A stretch of 64,000 nucleotides of DNA from Pleodorina starrii (taxonomy: Eukaryota > Chlorophyta > Chlorophyceae > Chlamydomonadales > Volvocaceae), in assembly GCA_030267565.1 (NCBI GenBank), contig BRXU01000022.1, positions 1,260,001 through 1,324,000 of the forward strand. The letters are read 5' to 3'. Position 1 is the first letter of the stretch. Every line of letters begins with the position of its first letter. A program made the translations under genes and the position numbers. Shown one piece after another: positions 11,876 to 22,224 of this stretch. The notes beneath the pieces were generated by a model that saw nothing but the letters and a program-made list of their open reading frames with translations, was not told the DNA's origin and searched no databases.

Positions 11876-14800
11876 ATGGCCGAGAGTGAGAAGAAACTTC
11901 GGCGGCTTCCAAACAAGATCTCTATCGGTGTATCTTGCTGCCCTGGCCATTCCACACCAATTTCAGCTCGACGACAGCCTAGACCTGGCCAGTTGGTGCC
12001 CCGGACTGCGACAAAGCGCCTGAAAGTAAACTATCCCGTCGAGGACGTAGCTGTAGACCAGGACACAGATCTCCCGCCAGACCATCCGACGGGCCCGCGT
12101 CCGTACCGCACGCCGGATACTCGCACTTGGGCCGAAAGGCAGGAAAGGCAGGAGGCGGCGTGGGGGTTCCAGTTCCCCGAGATCCAGAAGCAGCTCTTGC
12201 GGAACGCAGCAATTCACGCGCAAATTAAGCGCGACGTGTCGGCCACTCTGCTGGGGTTAGTCCAGACCCGCCTGGATGGACTGACTTCCACCTGGCGCAC
12301 GCAGCACAGCTGCGGAGACCCGCAGCACCACCCCGGCAATCTGGATGGACGGTTCAAGCAGGATCTGGCGACGACCGTCCGTTATATTGGCCTTCTATCC
12401 TCTGGGCCGTTGTACGTACCTGCGGTCACCTGCCAGATGTGCCAAGTGCAGTACGTACCCCACCCAGTCGAAGCAGGATGCTTCCCGAGTTCCCCGGTCG
12501 ACCCCCATGTCTGGTACGACCTACACGTACATGAGGCGTACAACGTGCTCGGGTTGGAAGGGCTCAGCGCTACCGGTAGGTAATCGACAGACGACATACC
12601 AGGCATGGAGCGGCGCAGCAGACCGGACACAAAGAACAACATGCTTGACTCTTGATGTCTGATCAGTCGTTCAATCAAACGCTCCGTGTTTTTCACACAC
12701 CCAACCCTCCGTATAGCCTGCGTTCCCCCCTTCACGCGACTCGCTCCACTTACCCGCGCACCCTGCCGATCTGTTGCGTGCCCCCCAGACTCCTACCCAA
12801 CGTACCCCATGATGTCCCGCGCTTCCCACTCTGCCAATGTCATCCTCACACCATTATTTACCCGCGCACCCCACCTTCCGCAGACTTCGCTGAATACGTG
12901 GAAGAGAGTACTGGCGAGCACGTGGATGACCGTCAATTCCTGGGCTCGTTCTTGCTTACCTGCGGACGTCGGGAAGCGTGGACACCCTCGAAGCGCTCGG
13001 TGTGGAAGGCATGGACACGGGGCCTTTCGCGGACTGCCCCATCTGTGCAACGCTGCCTAAACCCGCTGAAGGTACGACCACACAGCTTCCCCTTTATAAA
13101 ATGCCACATTGCAAGATTGGTATTTCGCGTTTTTGACCGCATTTCCCGGTAGGCGCCCTTCCCCGTGGGTACTAGAAATTTAATGAGGCTCCTAGTAGTG
13201 GATAGTCAGGGGCCCGCGGCTGTAAGCGGAGTCTCAAGGCAACGCCCCCCCCCTACTGCGGGTTCGCTACCTTGTTGTGCGCACGCGGTTCTCGCTGGGT
13301 AGTTCGCATTCTGGTCCGGCGGGGGGTAATAAGAAGGGCCCGGGGCGAGGGGAACGCAACGCAGTTACCTGGAATATTACCTGAGGATTACCTGTTATCT
13401 CCAGCAGAAAGAAAGCGAGCGCGTGGCCGCGTCGCCGCCGACCAACCCCAGACGGACTGGCACACGACAGCGGGGCGGCGGGGGGATCCCTTGTCCGGAG
13501 GTCCCCACGGCAATGTCGAGCTTGCAATGCCGAGCAACCACCACCGAATCCATCATGGCAAGTACGACATTGCGTTCCCCATGACCACGAGGCCTAGTGA
13601 CAGTGTGATCGACGTTGTTGTCACACCCCAATATGCCTGTCATGTACTCCCTATTTCAGGCCCGGAGACGTCGCCCGGGGAGGAGCCCGGGCCTCAGCCA
13701 GCTTACCCACTGGCAGTGTCGCTGGACGCCGTAACCAAACTTGGTCACTATGCGAACTGCGGGACTGGTTCGGGAAATTCCCTAGCTCACCTTGACCGGT
13801 ACTTCGGACCTGTTGACGCGCGCGTCAGCTCCGCGCACTCGGCCGGGAAGCTCGACTTGCGCAGCACGATAGGAGATCCCACGCTTGACTGCACACCCTT
13901 TGATGGGGATGCACCATGTGTGTCATCGCTCCACTGTGCGCGCCCTGACGCCCCGTCCGCCAGTGGGCCATGCGACATTCACGGCGTTTGCGGTGCTGTG
14001 TGTATGCATACAGTCCCGCTGCGCAGCGTCTTCTGCGATATGCGCACACCAGAGCAGTTTGCTTACTATCTCCTGATGCTGGGTCACATCATCCAGCAGC
14101 GGCCTGACCTGAAGCACGTGTACATGGACTTCGGCTGCCGCATCGCCAGTACTTGGCAACGGTATGTTGCCAAGCACCCCGAGCTGCCCCCCGAGGCTGC
14201 CGGGCTGGAGATCATGGTCAACTGGATGCACGGCAACGGCCACGGTGTCGCGTGCCAGCTGACCAACAGCGGGCGGTACAGGAAGGGAGCCGGGCGCCGT
14301 ATCGGCGAGGAAATTGAGCAGCTTTGGAGCGGCACCAAGGTGTGTTACCGAATGCACGTTGAATCGCTGTGTCGTCTTTGCATTGTGGAGGAAGGTCTCT
14401 CACGTCGTCTCCCGCTCGTACCCCTCGTGCAGCCCGTGGCGGGCCTGGTTCGGTACATGACGCAGGCGCGCAGACGGGACTTTGTCGAGGCGGTTCTTAG
14501 GTCCCTGTCGCGCAAGAAGTTCAAGAAGATGGTCAAGCTGCTGGAGATGAAGTACCGTGACACCGTGAAGCTAGCCAGTAAGGAATGGTTATAATTTAAA
14601 GTGAGGGGGTTCGGGTTTCAGACGTTATCGTTGACGTGTTCATTGCCACGCAGACGAGGGTGTGGCGGAAGTGGCCAAGGTGGTCGACGCTGCTGCACGT
14701 GCCGGCGTGGTGGATCTTCCAGCGGCAGCAGCGGAGTACGTGCAGTCGGTGGTGCCGACCAGCAAGGACGCTGCGCAGCCGGACGAGGCTGCATGGCAGG

Positions 14801-15918
14801 TAGGCGGCAGTAATGGGTTGGGTGTGAAAGGGATGGTAAGGATGGCACTTACACCTAGCGCTTACGCAGGTGGAGTACGTGTTGCTCCGGCTGCGCGAGA
14901 TGGAGCTTAGGGCCCTGCAGGGCAAGGCGCCCTCGTTGGCCGTCGTGTCCAGTGCTTCCGCTGTGGCTCTGGCCGCCGCGAGCACTGAAGCCCAGGTTGC
15001 CAAGCTCCGGGCTGCTCTCACGAAGATGGAGATGGCGCGGGAGATGAGCCCTTTGGAGCGTGGCAAGTGGAAACCTGGCTACCCACTGTTTGACGCCGCC
15101 GTGCAACGTCTCAAGGAGCGAGAGGTGCAGAGGTATGGGCCGGGGCGGGCTGGGCGCACCTGTGGTGTCTGGGCAGGGGGTCGTCGGCAACCTCGAAGGA
15201 GCGGACAGAGGCGGCAGGGGAGGGCGGGGGGGGGGGGGGGGGGGCGCGATGACATGTGACCGCGGGGAGAGGAAGCACTACCCCTTTTGGAAGCCGTATG
15301 TATACTTAAGTTCATCCCGCTCCTGTCGGCTTCGCCTCATGGTAGTAACCAATCGACCCATCTTCCCACTACCCCGTCCCTAGGTGCCAGGCGCGCGTCG
15401 AGACGCTGGTGTTGGAGATACATCAGACGCACGCCGAGCGGGAGCTCGCGGGGGCCACGGACAAGGACGCGAAGCGGAGCCAGGCGCGGGCCCGCCGTAA
15501 GCGCGCGCAGATCCGATCCATGCTCGAGGAGATGTACGTGTGGCAGGGCGTGGGGGGTGACGGGCAAGAAGTGGTCGTGAGGTTAACTGAGCAGCAAATA
15601 AAGCAGCTGTACGTTCCGGGGGAGCTGGCGCCCTGGTGCACACCGTCCAGTGGCGCAGCAGCCATGCGGCGACACCACGGCCGCCTCTTCCACGAAGCCG
15701 ATGCCGCCCTAACGCGCTCCCGCGAGGAGGTTGGGTTCTTGCGGTATGAGATGTCCCGTCTGGGCACGTGGCTGAGGAAGGCCGCGCTGTGCGTTGAGGC
15801 CGCGCGCCAGAAGAAGCTGGGGGTATGTGCAGGGAGTGTGTTCCTGTTGGATGGGCACCTCAGGGCTATGGAGGCCCTGCAGTCCGAGCTGACGAACAGC
15901 CGCATCCCCAGCGTTTAG
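11876..15918 (+). CDS. KDZ transposase (one apparent frameshift in exon 2)
   Basis: Six exons on plus: 11876-12575, 12884-13071, 13405-14577 (start 13408 also fits), 14654-14799, 14870-15132, 15384-15918. Total is about 1001 codons. It starts at the first in-frame ATG. The N-terminus carries a cysteine cluster (CQMCQVQYV, then GCFPSSPVDPHVWYDL) and later CPICATLPKP, as in the CxC modules of KDZ transposases. The DDE core is in exon 3: SLDAVTKLGHY; HGVCGAVCMHTVPL; YMDFGCRIASTW; and HGNGHGVACQL followed by RRIGEEIEQLWSGTK. These supply the expected D, D and E. The last exons are helical, ending near FLRYEMSRLGTWL, matching KDZ C-termini. Oddity: in exon 2 the frame used up to about 12945 does not reach the CPIC frame after about 12965 and no intron fits between, so one base is lost or two gained. 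The 3' signal TGTAA lies near 16435. Assignment to KDZ is firm; activity of this copy is doubtful unless the shift is an assembly error. Confidence 0.85.
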
Positions 15919-18106
15919 TTTTGATTGTTGCCTCGGGGATGATGCCGCATCGGCCCACTTATGTTAATAGGTTCAGGACTGTATCGGTATGCACGGGTGC
16001 CGGGGCACAGTTGAGATTGCAGGGGATTTTTAGCTCGAGTTTGCGGACTTACACCCTCCGGAGGACTTCGGGTTAGGGGACCGACCGTGGGGACCAGCCG
16101 GCTTACCACCTGCGTGTACAAGTACTTGTTACAATGGGCTCCAGACCCCTAGAGGGTCCTTTGTCTGGGTGTGGTAGGGCGGTGTGTGGCGCAGCAGGGG
16201 GGTGGGGGTTTCGCCCGTGGTTTTCGCCGGGCCTCGGCCCGGCTGTGGTTGTCGCCCTGTTGGGGCGGTGGTTCAGGTGTGTTCTTGCCGCAGCGGCGGC
16301 GGTTCGATGGTGCGCGGTTGCGGTTTGGGGTCGCGCCGCGGGGTGTGGGTTTCGTGTGGGGTGGCCGCACGCTCGGCTGGTGGGCGGCTTGGGGAGCCGT
16401 GCGCGCGGCTGGTGTTAGGCTGAGTTCTCCTGCAGTGTAAGGGCCCTTGGCAGTCGGTCCCCGCTCCTCGTCTCGTTCGCTCTTTTTCAAAAGCACTTTC
16501 ATTCAGCTTGGCAGCTTCGGCAAAAGCCACAAGATTACAGGTTAAGGGAGACAGGAGCACAGAAGTGAATCTGGAGGGTGCATTTCCCATTTTAATACGC
16601 TGTATCGCCGGCCATTCCTGCCGGCGCCACTCACATCCGAATTAAATGCCAAGGCACAGCGCACCACAGCACAGCGCAACGCAATCCAGCACAACCCCGG
16701 TCACGCTGTCGCTAATCGCATTGGTGGGTCACAGGAGCCCAAAGTGATCAAAGCATGCCCCAGATCGCATCACACCACCAGCCAAGACACAACCCGAGGG
16801 GATGTAGATGGATCCATGGGACTCTGTGGCGGGCTGGGGATACAAGCTTCAGTGGGAACGGAAGCAGGAGAAGCGTGGAAGGGCCTGAAAGGCAGGGAAT
16901 AGGCAGGGGCAGAGTAGCGAGTTAAGGGCAGAGAGTACCGAGGGGCGGTGAAGAGCAAAGGAGTAGCAAGAGGCAGGGAATCAGGACAGTTAGGGCGGGG
17001 CTCGCACCTGTAGAGCCGCGAAAATGGGCCCCTCGGTGGGCAAGGCGGTCGGAGAAGGGAAGGAAAAGGCTTTGCCGGGGACCGGCGGCGCAGGAAGGGT
17101 AGGCCGCAGCCTCGAGTCCACAACCCTAATGAGGGGAGTCACCTGCGAACCCGGCGGAGTGAGGCCCGAGGTGTTGGGAGACGAGTTCCAGGCGGCAAGA
17201 CGCACCGTGGACGGTACCGGGATGGGGGAAGAGGGACCAGGCGGGGGCGCGGAGAGGTCCAAGGTGGGGCTGAAGGTCGCCGCGAGAGAACTGGCGGGCC
17301 GCTGAGAGATCAAGCGGACCAGGGGAGAGCCCGCCCGCCGTTTCTGCGCAACCCGGGTGGGTTTAGAGATAGGCGAGCGCTCGCGGGTCGCTGGCTGGCT
17401 TACATTGGAGCATAACAGCACCAGAGGCGCACAAGAATTGGCTCCAGTCGGGCCGGACCGGTCGGAATCCAATGCAGCCGCGAAGCCGACGAATCCGGTC
17501 TGCATACCGGTAGCTGTCTTAACTGTACTCGCTGCTCGTACGCCGTGCGTGGCCGGGTTAGCGTGGCGCCTTTGGGCTGCGACCCGGCACCCCCCTGTGC
17601 CCTCTGCGCTTTCAGTGTGACGCGGTGGCCGGATTAGCGTGGCGCCTTTGGGCTGCATCCCAACCCACCGAACGCATATTACAGCTGGGCTCCTGTTATA
17701 CCCCTATCGTTTCAACTGTACATTGGGCAAGCCCTCTCCTTGGGATAAAGTCTCTCATTCGGGCGAGGGAGGAAGGACTGCCCACACAACAAGTCCAAAA
17801 CCCGCGCTGCCCACAGTGCGTGCCCTCCGACACGAAAATAGTCACCAGTGGCACACGCCCCTTCAAAAAGGAAACCCTCATTTAGCAAAGCGGAGGGCGC
17901 AAGCTCACCGCACCATGACGGTGCTATGAAGGCGCTGCTGCACCATGACGGCGCTACTGTAGCTGTGCACCAATAACTAAATTTTATCAATCCTGTAAAT
18001 AAGATAGGTTTGCGAACAAGCGACCATTCACGACTGTACGGCAGCCTACACACGTACAACGGTAAGTAACAACCTGTAACGCCATTTAAGGGTCGAACTA
18101 TCAAAA
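15919..18106. other. Spacer between the 3' ends of the two KDZ genes
   Basis: This 2.2-kb stretch has no convincing gene. 15919-16450 reads as the transposase 3' UTR, with TGTAA near 16435 and a G/T-rich structured stretch at 16150-16420. 16600-16720 has a short CGCCGGC hairpin and CAGCGCA-type micro-repeats. 16990-17600 holds a minus-strand Pro/Ser-rich open frame with a possible donor after 17011, which could be an exon but has no clear partner. A 76-bp-spaced direct duplication lies at 17547-17660. Confidence 0.5.
17547..17660 (+). repeat. Direct duplication, period 76 bp
   Basis: Two copies of a segment of about 37 bp lie at about 17547 and 17623. The invariant core is TTAGCGTGGCGCCTTTGGGC, preceded by GTGGCCGG. 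It lies in the spacer between the convergent KDZ genes and has no known role. Confidence 0.7.
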
Positions 18107-21100
18107 CTACGAGGAAAACGCCACCGCGATTCGGCTGTAGACCCTTTGCAGGATCTCGGCCCGGTTTGGAACCGGGCATGCGAGCGCTCGGAGCTCGTCA
18201 TACAGCTGCTGCACCCGGACACCGTCGGGGTTAGGCGCCGCCAGCGCACTCTCCACAGCGGCAACCTTCGCGTCCCAGTCTAGCGCAGCGGTGTCCGCTC
18301 GCACCCGAGGGTCCGCTTGCACCCCGGGCCGGATGCCATCAACACCCGGCACCGCGACCGCGGGGTCCCCGCGGGTGACCTCGCCCCGGGCGCCCCTGGG
18401 CTTGCTTGGGACGCCGTGAGCAATACCCGCCGCCTTGGCCGCCTTCTTCCAAGCGTCGATAAGCTTGTCATCTGGCATGGCGCCCACTGCGACATTGATG
18501 CTGCGCCAATGGGCGATGGCCTGGTCCCACGTGATGTCCCTCTGGTCCTCGATCATCTTGGCGAACGCCTTGATCGTCCCCGCCCTCTGCAAACACAATG
18601 TAGTGACGGGTAAGGGTCTCTGTGGATAGTAGACACAGACAGCTACTGGCACGGCTTACCTGCCCTTTCTCGAATCTTGTCCCAGGCTCGGCGGCTGCAG
18701 TGCGCGGCTGCTGCTGCTGGTGGTTGGCAGCGATGGGGCCCGTCACCTGCCCTTCCGGTGGTGGCGGTGGAAAGGGCACCGCTGTAGTGCGGGCTTGTGG
18801 GCCCATCCCCGACGGTCCGGCGGCGCCCACCAGGCCCGCGGCCGTGGTCAGCTGTTGCTGCTGCACCTGTGGATCCGGAGCCTTGGCGCCGGTCGCCAAT
18901 CCGCCAAGGTGTGGGGCTGGTCTGGCCACCAGCGTGTGCACCACCTGCTGTGGCCCCGCAATCGGCATGGCGGCGGCGCCAATTATGGCATCGGCATGGC
19001 GGCGGCGCCCCCAATTACCGTAGCCCCTCCTATTTCTAGGCCTTGAACCGGGCGGCAACCCGGGCCTACCCCGCACCACGAATCCCGCCTTGTTACGGCA
19101 GGAAAGACCCTCCTGCAGCTTCCGTACTGAGCTAAGCCAACATGTCCAGTTCGCAGTCCCTCCCCCACTCCCGCACACACACACACACACCTGCATCTGG
19201 CGGCACACACCCACCCCTTGTCGTACTACGTGCCGCCGTACCCATCGGGGTTTCGGCGCACTTGTAAGCTCCAGCCGCCATTGCAAGCGCCCGACTGCTG
19301 GAGGGTCAAGATGTTGCACTTCGGGCACACAATCGATGTCACGCGGTTCTTAGCCTCCATATTCTTCTTGTGGTCACTGAACCACCTCGTTTGGATCTTG
19401 CGTTCCTCCGCTTCCAGGAGTTTCGCCTCGAGGTCGGACGCAGGGGGCTGCTGCACAGGCAGCCTGTTAGCTTCAGCTGCCGCTCTGTCGTATTTCCACA
19501 CGAACCTCATCAAGACACGCTTGCGAAGGAAGTTCATGCCTTGCTGCTTGTTCAGTACATCCAGCGCATCTTTGACCATGGTTTTACGGAGGTTGTCATC
19601 GGCGTGACCTGGCGACGCTGCCGCCGCCTCTGTGGCCAACTCCTCCTCCGCGGCCAACTCCTCGTCCAACCCTTCATCAAGGTATCCTACGTCTGCCTGT
19701 TGTTGAGCCGGTGCAACGGCGGCTGGGCCGACCTCCGTCCTCGCTGCCGGCTCGCCACCGGCCGCCGGCGAGTTCTCGGCTGCCAGCTGGCCACCGCCTG
19801 CAAGGGGGGGTGGCTGCTGAGGAGGTTGCTGCTGCAGCAGCAGGGTTGCCGGCGACAAGGCTGCCAGGTCGACGGGTGCACCCGCACCGTTCGCGCGCGT
19901 CGGTGGTGTCGGCTGCTGAATAGGATGCTGCATTAACGGTACCGCCCACGGCAAGGCAGGGAGGCCACCTGGCCAGTCGTTGCCGTCCACGTCAGGACCA
20001 TCGTCTCGGAGTAGAAATGAAAGGTAACCAGCGGCTGCTAGCTCCTCCAGCGGCTGCGGCTGCGGTGGTGGCTGCGGGGGAGGCTGTTGCTGCAGTGACA
20101 GCGTCGCCGACGACGGCGCGGCGAGCCCGGCGGATGAATCCGAGGGGCTGTGGCGAGCCACTAGCTCCTCCAGCGGCTGCGGTTGCGGTGGTGGCTGCAG
20201 GGGAGGCTGTTGCTGCAGTGACAGTGTCGCCGACGACGGCGCGGCGAGCCCGGCGGGTGGATCCGAGGGGCTGTGGCGCGCCGCTAGCTCCTCCAGCGGC
20301 CGCGGCTGCGGCTGACGGCCGGGCGGCCAGGTGGCCAGGACGGCGGGTGGGCCAGCGCCGTCGGTGCACGGCGGCAGCAGCCCCGGCTGCGGAGGCTGCT
20401 GTGTCGGCAGCTGAGATAGCTGCTGTAGCTGCATTGGCCGCATACCGCAGCGAAATCCCAGCTTAACTTTTCTAATGGGCGGGGCCGCCGCCGCTACGAC
20501 AGCGGGCGGACGGGCCTCCTCTGGAATGGACTGTTGCTGCCTCAGGCGCGACTGCGGGTCCTGTGGCTGCGTCGCCGCTGGAAGGGCCGAAAAGGCGCCA
20601 GTGTCGCCGATGGAGGGCGGCGCCGCATCAGTCGTGGTCGGGGACCCTACACAACACAGGACATGCATCCTTCGATGGCACGATCCATGCATAGCGAGGG
20701 GTACCAGCGCGCCCAACGACCCAGCTTATCGCACCTGGATTGAACCACATATCCTCGCCACGTCGCAAAGGGGCCTGCCGTGTGCTGTCGTTCTCCTGGC
20801 GCAGTTCCTCCGTCATGTACTCCACAAGGCTCTGCAGTACCATAATGCCAATACTGAGTGTCAAACCGCCACCATAACGACAAGAGGGGCACTTGCAAAG
20901 CTGCCAGACGCTTACCATGCCGTTCCACCGATCCCTCCTCAGTCGCATGACTAAGGGGGTGGGAGCCCGCCGTTTCCGTGAAGACAGTGGGTCCGCAATC
21001 GCCTCAGCCGTCCGGCCCAGCTGTATGTGCAGGTCCCAAATCTCTTGGCCGGTGCGCAAGCGAGGGCCTTCTTCGGACTCCACTGCAACGCACTGCGCCG

Positions 21101-21833
21101 GAACCTCGAGATCTCTGCACAAAGAACCGTGTTTCGGTCGGGACAGGGCACACATGTACACGAGGTTGGGTGTCTTGTTCACCCTGCCCAGTAGAACCCA
21201 CCTGCTGGTGGCCAGTACGTGGTCCTGGATGACATCTGCCAGGCCAACCCACTTTGCGACTTGTTGGAAGTCTGCCCTGCAAGCTTCCCTAGCACGCTCA
21301 TTTGGCAAGTTGCCTGCTGCCAGGACCTCCTCAAATGCCGTGTCGAGGGCTTCCTAGAAAGCTTGGGGGCTCTGGCCAGCGCGCTCCCCCTGGACCAAGT
21401 CAAAAGGAATGGGGCATCGGGGGGTGGGCTTAGGGTTCGCGGGGAATCGGGGTGGGGATAGGGTTGGATGAGGGTTGGGGTTGGCGCGGGGGTTGAGGCA
21501 TTAGGGTTGCTGCTGGGTACTTGGGCCAATTATGTGTATGGGGCATATCCAGGCCCACTTCTCAAATTATAACCCCTGACCAGTACTTGTGCATCACTGG
21601 CACGCGCGCGCACGCACCTGCCCCCGCAGGAACGCGACGCCCCGGTGTGCGACGTCGACCACGGAGTACACGAAGTTCTCCTTGTTCCGCTGGAAATTCA
21701 CAGACCTATTATGCGTTCCATAGTATGTAGAGCAAGAGGCCTTGCTTCGAAAGCTTCTAATGACTGCGTTGGAAAGTTGTTCTGAAGCCATCGTCATGCT
21801 TTCTTCTACGTTCTCGACTTCGTGCACCATCAC
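18107..21833 (-). CDS. Large companion gene of the KDZ element, unknown function, zinc-binding motif
   Basis: Six exons on minus: 21833-21618, 21353-20916, 20831-20735, 20646-19262, 19112-18660, 18586-18107. All phases agree, giving an intact 1022-aa product. It starts MMVHEVENVEES. Residues about 73-250 are compact and globular-looking (SRWVLLGRVNKTPNLVYM; GQEIWDLHIQLGRT; EDMWFNP). A central Pro/Gln/Ala region carries tandem 41-residue repeats. Then comes a basic helical segment (KDALDVLNKQQGMNFLRKRV) and a Cys cluster split across the exon 4/5 junction (CPKCNILTL, then CNGG, then SCRNKAG), suggesting zinc and nucleic-acid binding. The C-terminal exon is alpha-helical (ITWDQAIAHWRSINVAVGAM). 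I recognise no family. Placement inside the TIRs and convergence with the transposase imply a role in transposition or control of it. The minus-strand TGTAA signal is near 17683. Confidence 0.8.
20035..20320 (-). repeat. Tandem 123-bp (41-aa) repeat inside the companion gene
   Basis: Two full copies and a partial third of a unit reading LEELVARHSPSD, then SAGLAAPSSATLSLQQQPP, then Pro/Gln. Unit starts are visible on plus at the repeated CTAGCTCCTCCAGCGG near 20039, 20161 and 20284. The length is a multiple of three, so copy-number change keeps the frame. Confidence 0.8.
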
Positions 21834-22018
21834 CGGTCAACCATAGTCAGGCCTACGAGGCGGTCAACGCATGCCAGTGTTGGCATTAGACGAAAGCGCT
21901 GTCAAAAAGTCAGGTCAATGCGGCCGGGGAACCCTTTGGTTACATGCACTATCTGGCAATTGCAAATGCTTGTATTCCAAATAAATGCTATACCGAATAC
22001 TGTTGTATAAACTGACTG

Positions 22019-22140
22019 AAAATGTGCTTCCGTGTTCGCCGTAATTCTGGTCAAAGTGTGGTCGTATGCCGTTAAAATCTGTATCCTGCCAAAATCATCA
22101 TACCGTTTATATCGGCATTGCTTACCGGGTGACCTAGCTG
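22019..22140 (-). repeat. Right terminal inverted repeat of the KDZ element
   Basis: This is the mirror copy of 11584-11705. On plus it ends in ACCGGGTGACCTAGCTG, immediately followed by the target-site copy TATTGGC. It lies 85 bp upstream of the start codon of the OPR-like gene. Confidence 0.93.
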
Positions 22141-22147
22141 TATTGGC
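22141..22147. repeat. Target-site duplication, right copy (TATTGGC)
   Basis: This is an exact partner of 11577-11583, abutting the right TIR. It marks the element end to the base. Confidence 0.88.
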
Positions 22148-22224
22148 AATATGCAATATTTCAGCGCAAAGTACCAGATAATTGTTCAGAAGATTTCGAT
22201 ACAATAAGTTGTAGTGCAACCGTC
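22148..22224 (+). promoter_or_regulatory. 77-bp remnant upstream of the OPR-like gene
   Basis: Only 77 bp of host DNA separate the transposon's duplicated target from the ATG at 22225. Whatever drives this gene is now either inside these 77 bp or supplied by the element's right end. The strip is AT-rich, with no recognised core element. Confidence 0.45.

Larger units (their letters stand above)
11584..22140. mobile_element. KDZ-superfamily DNA transposon, 10.56 kb, two convergent genes
   Basis: The element is bounded by 122-bp inverted repeats (11584-11705 and 22019-22140; 120 of 122 positions match by eye) and flanked by the direct repeat TATTGGC (11577-11583 and 22141-22147). Homology between the ends continues about 40 bp further inward with small indels. 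Inside are a KDZ (Kyakuja-Dileera-Zisupton) transposase on plus, a second large gene on minus, and a GC-rich spacer where their 3' ends face each other. The ends and outer coding parts are clearly less GC-rich than the host genes. Near-identical TIRs and a perfect target duplication suggest a recent insertion. Confidence 0.9.

Noticed and set aside
16990..17658. Third gene within the KDZ element on minus
   Set aside because: The Pro/Ser-rich frame has a possible donor but no partner exon or motif; kept only as a remark in the spacer entry.
17712..18179. 155-codon minus frame over the companion gene 3' end
   Set aside because: It overlaps the last exon in another frame and extends through the 3' flank; composition and lack of splice support argue against it.
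21395..21510. Third interstitial telomere array (TAGGGTT-like units)
   Set aside because: The units are irregular GGGTT/TAGGGTT text in a G-rich intron of the KDZ companion gene, without two consecutive perfect TTTTAGGG units.
18000..21900. TET/JBP dioxygenase in the KDZ companion gene
   Set aside because: It would fit published fungal KDZ associations, but no HxD with a distal H and R in a sensible arrangement is visible in the spliced product.
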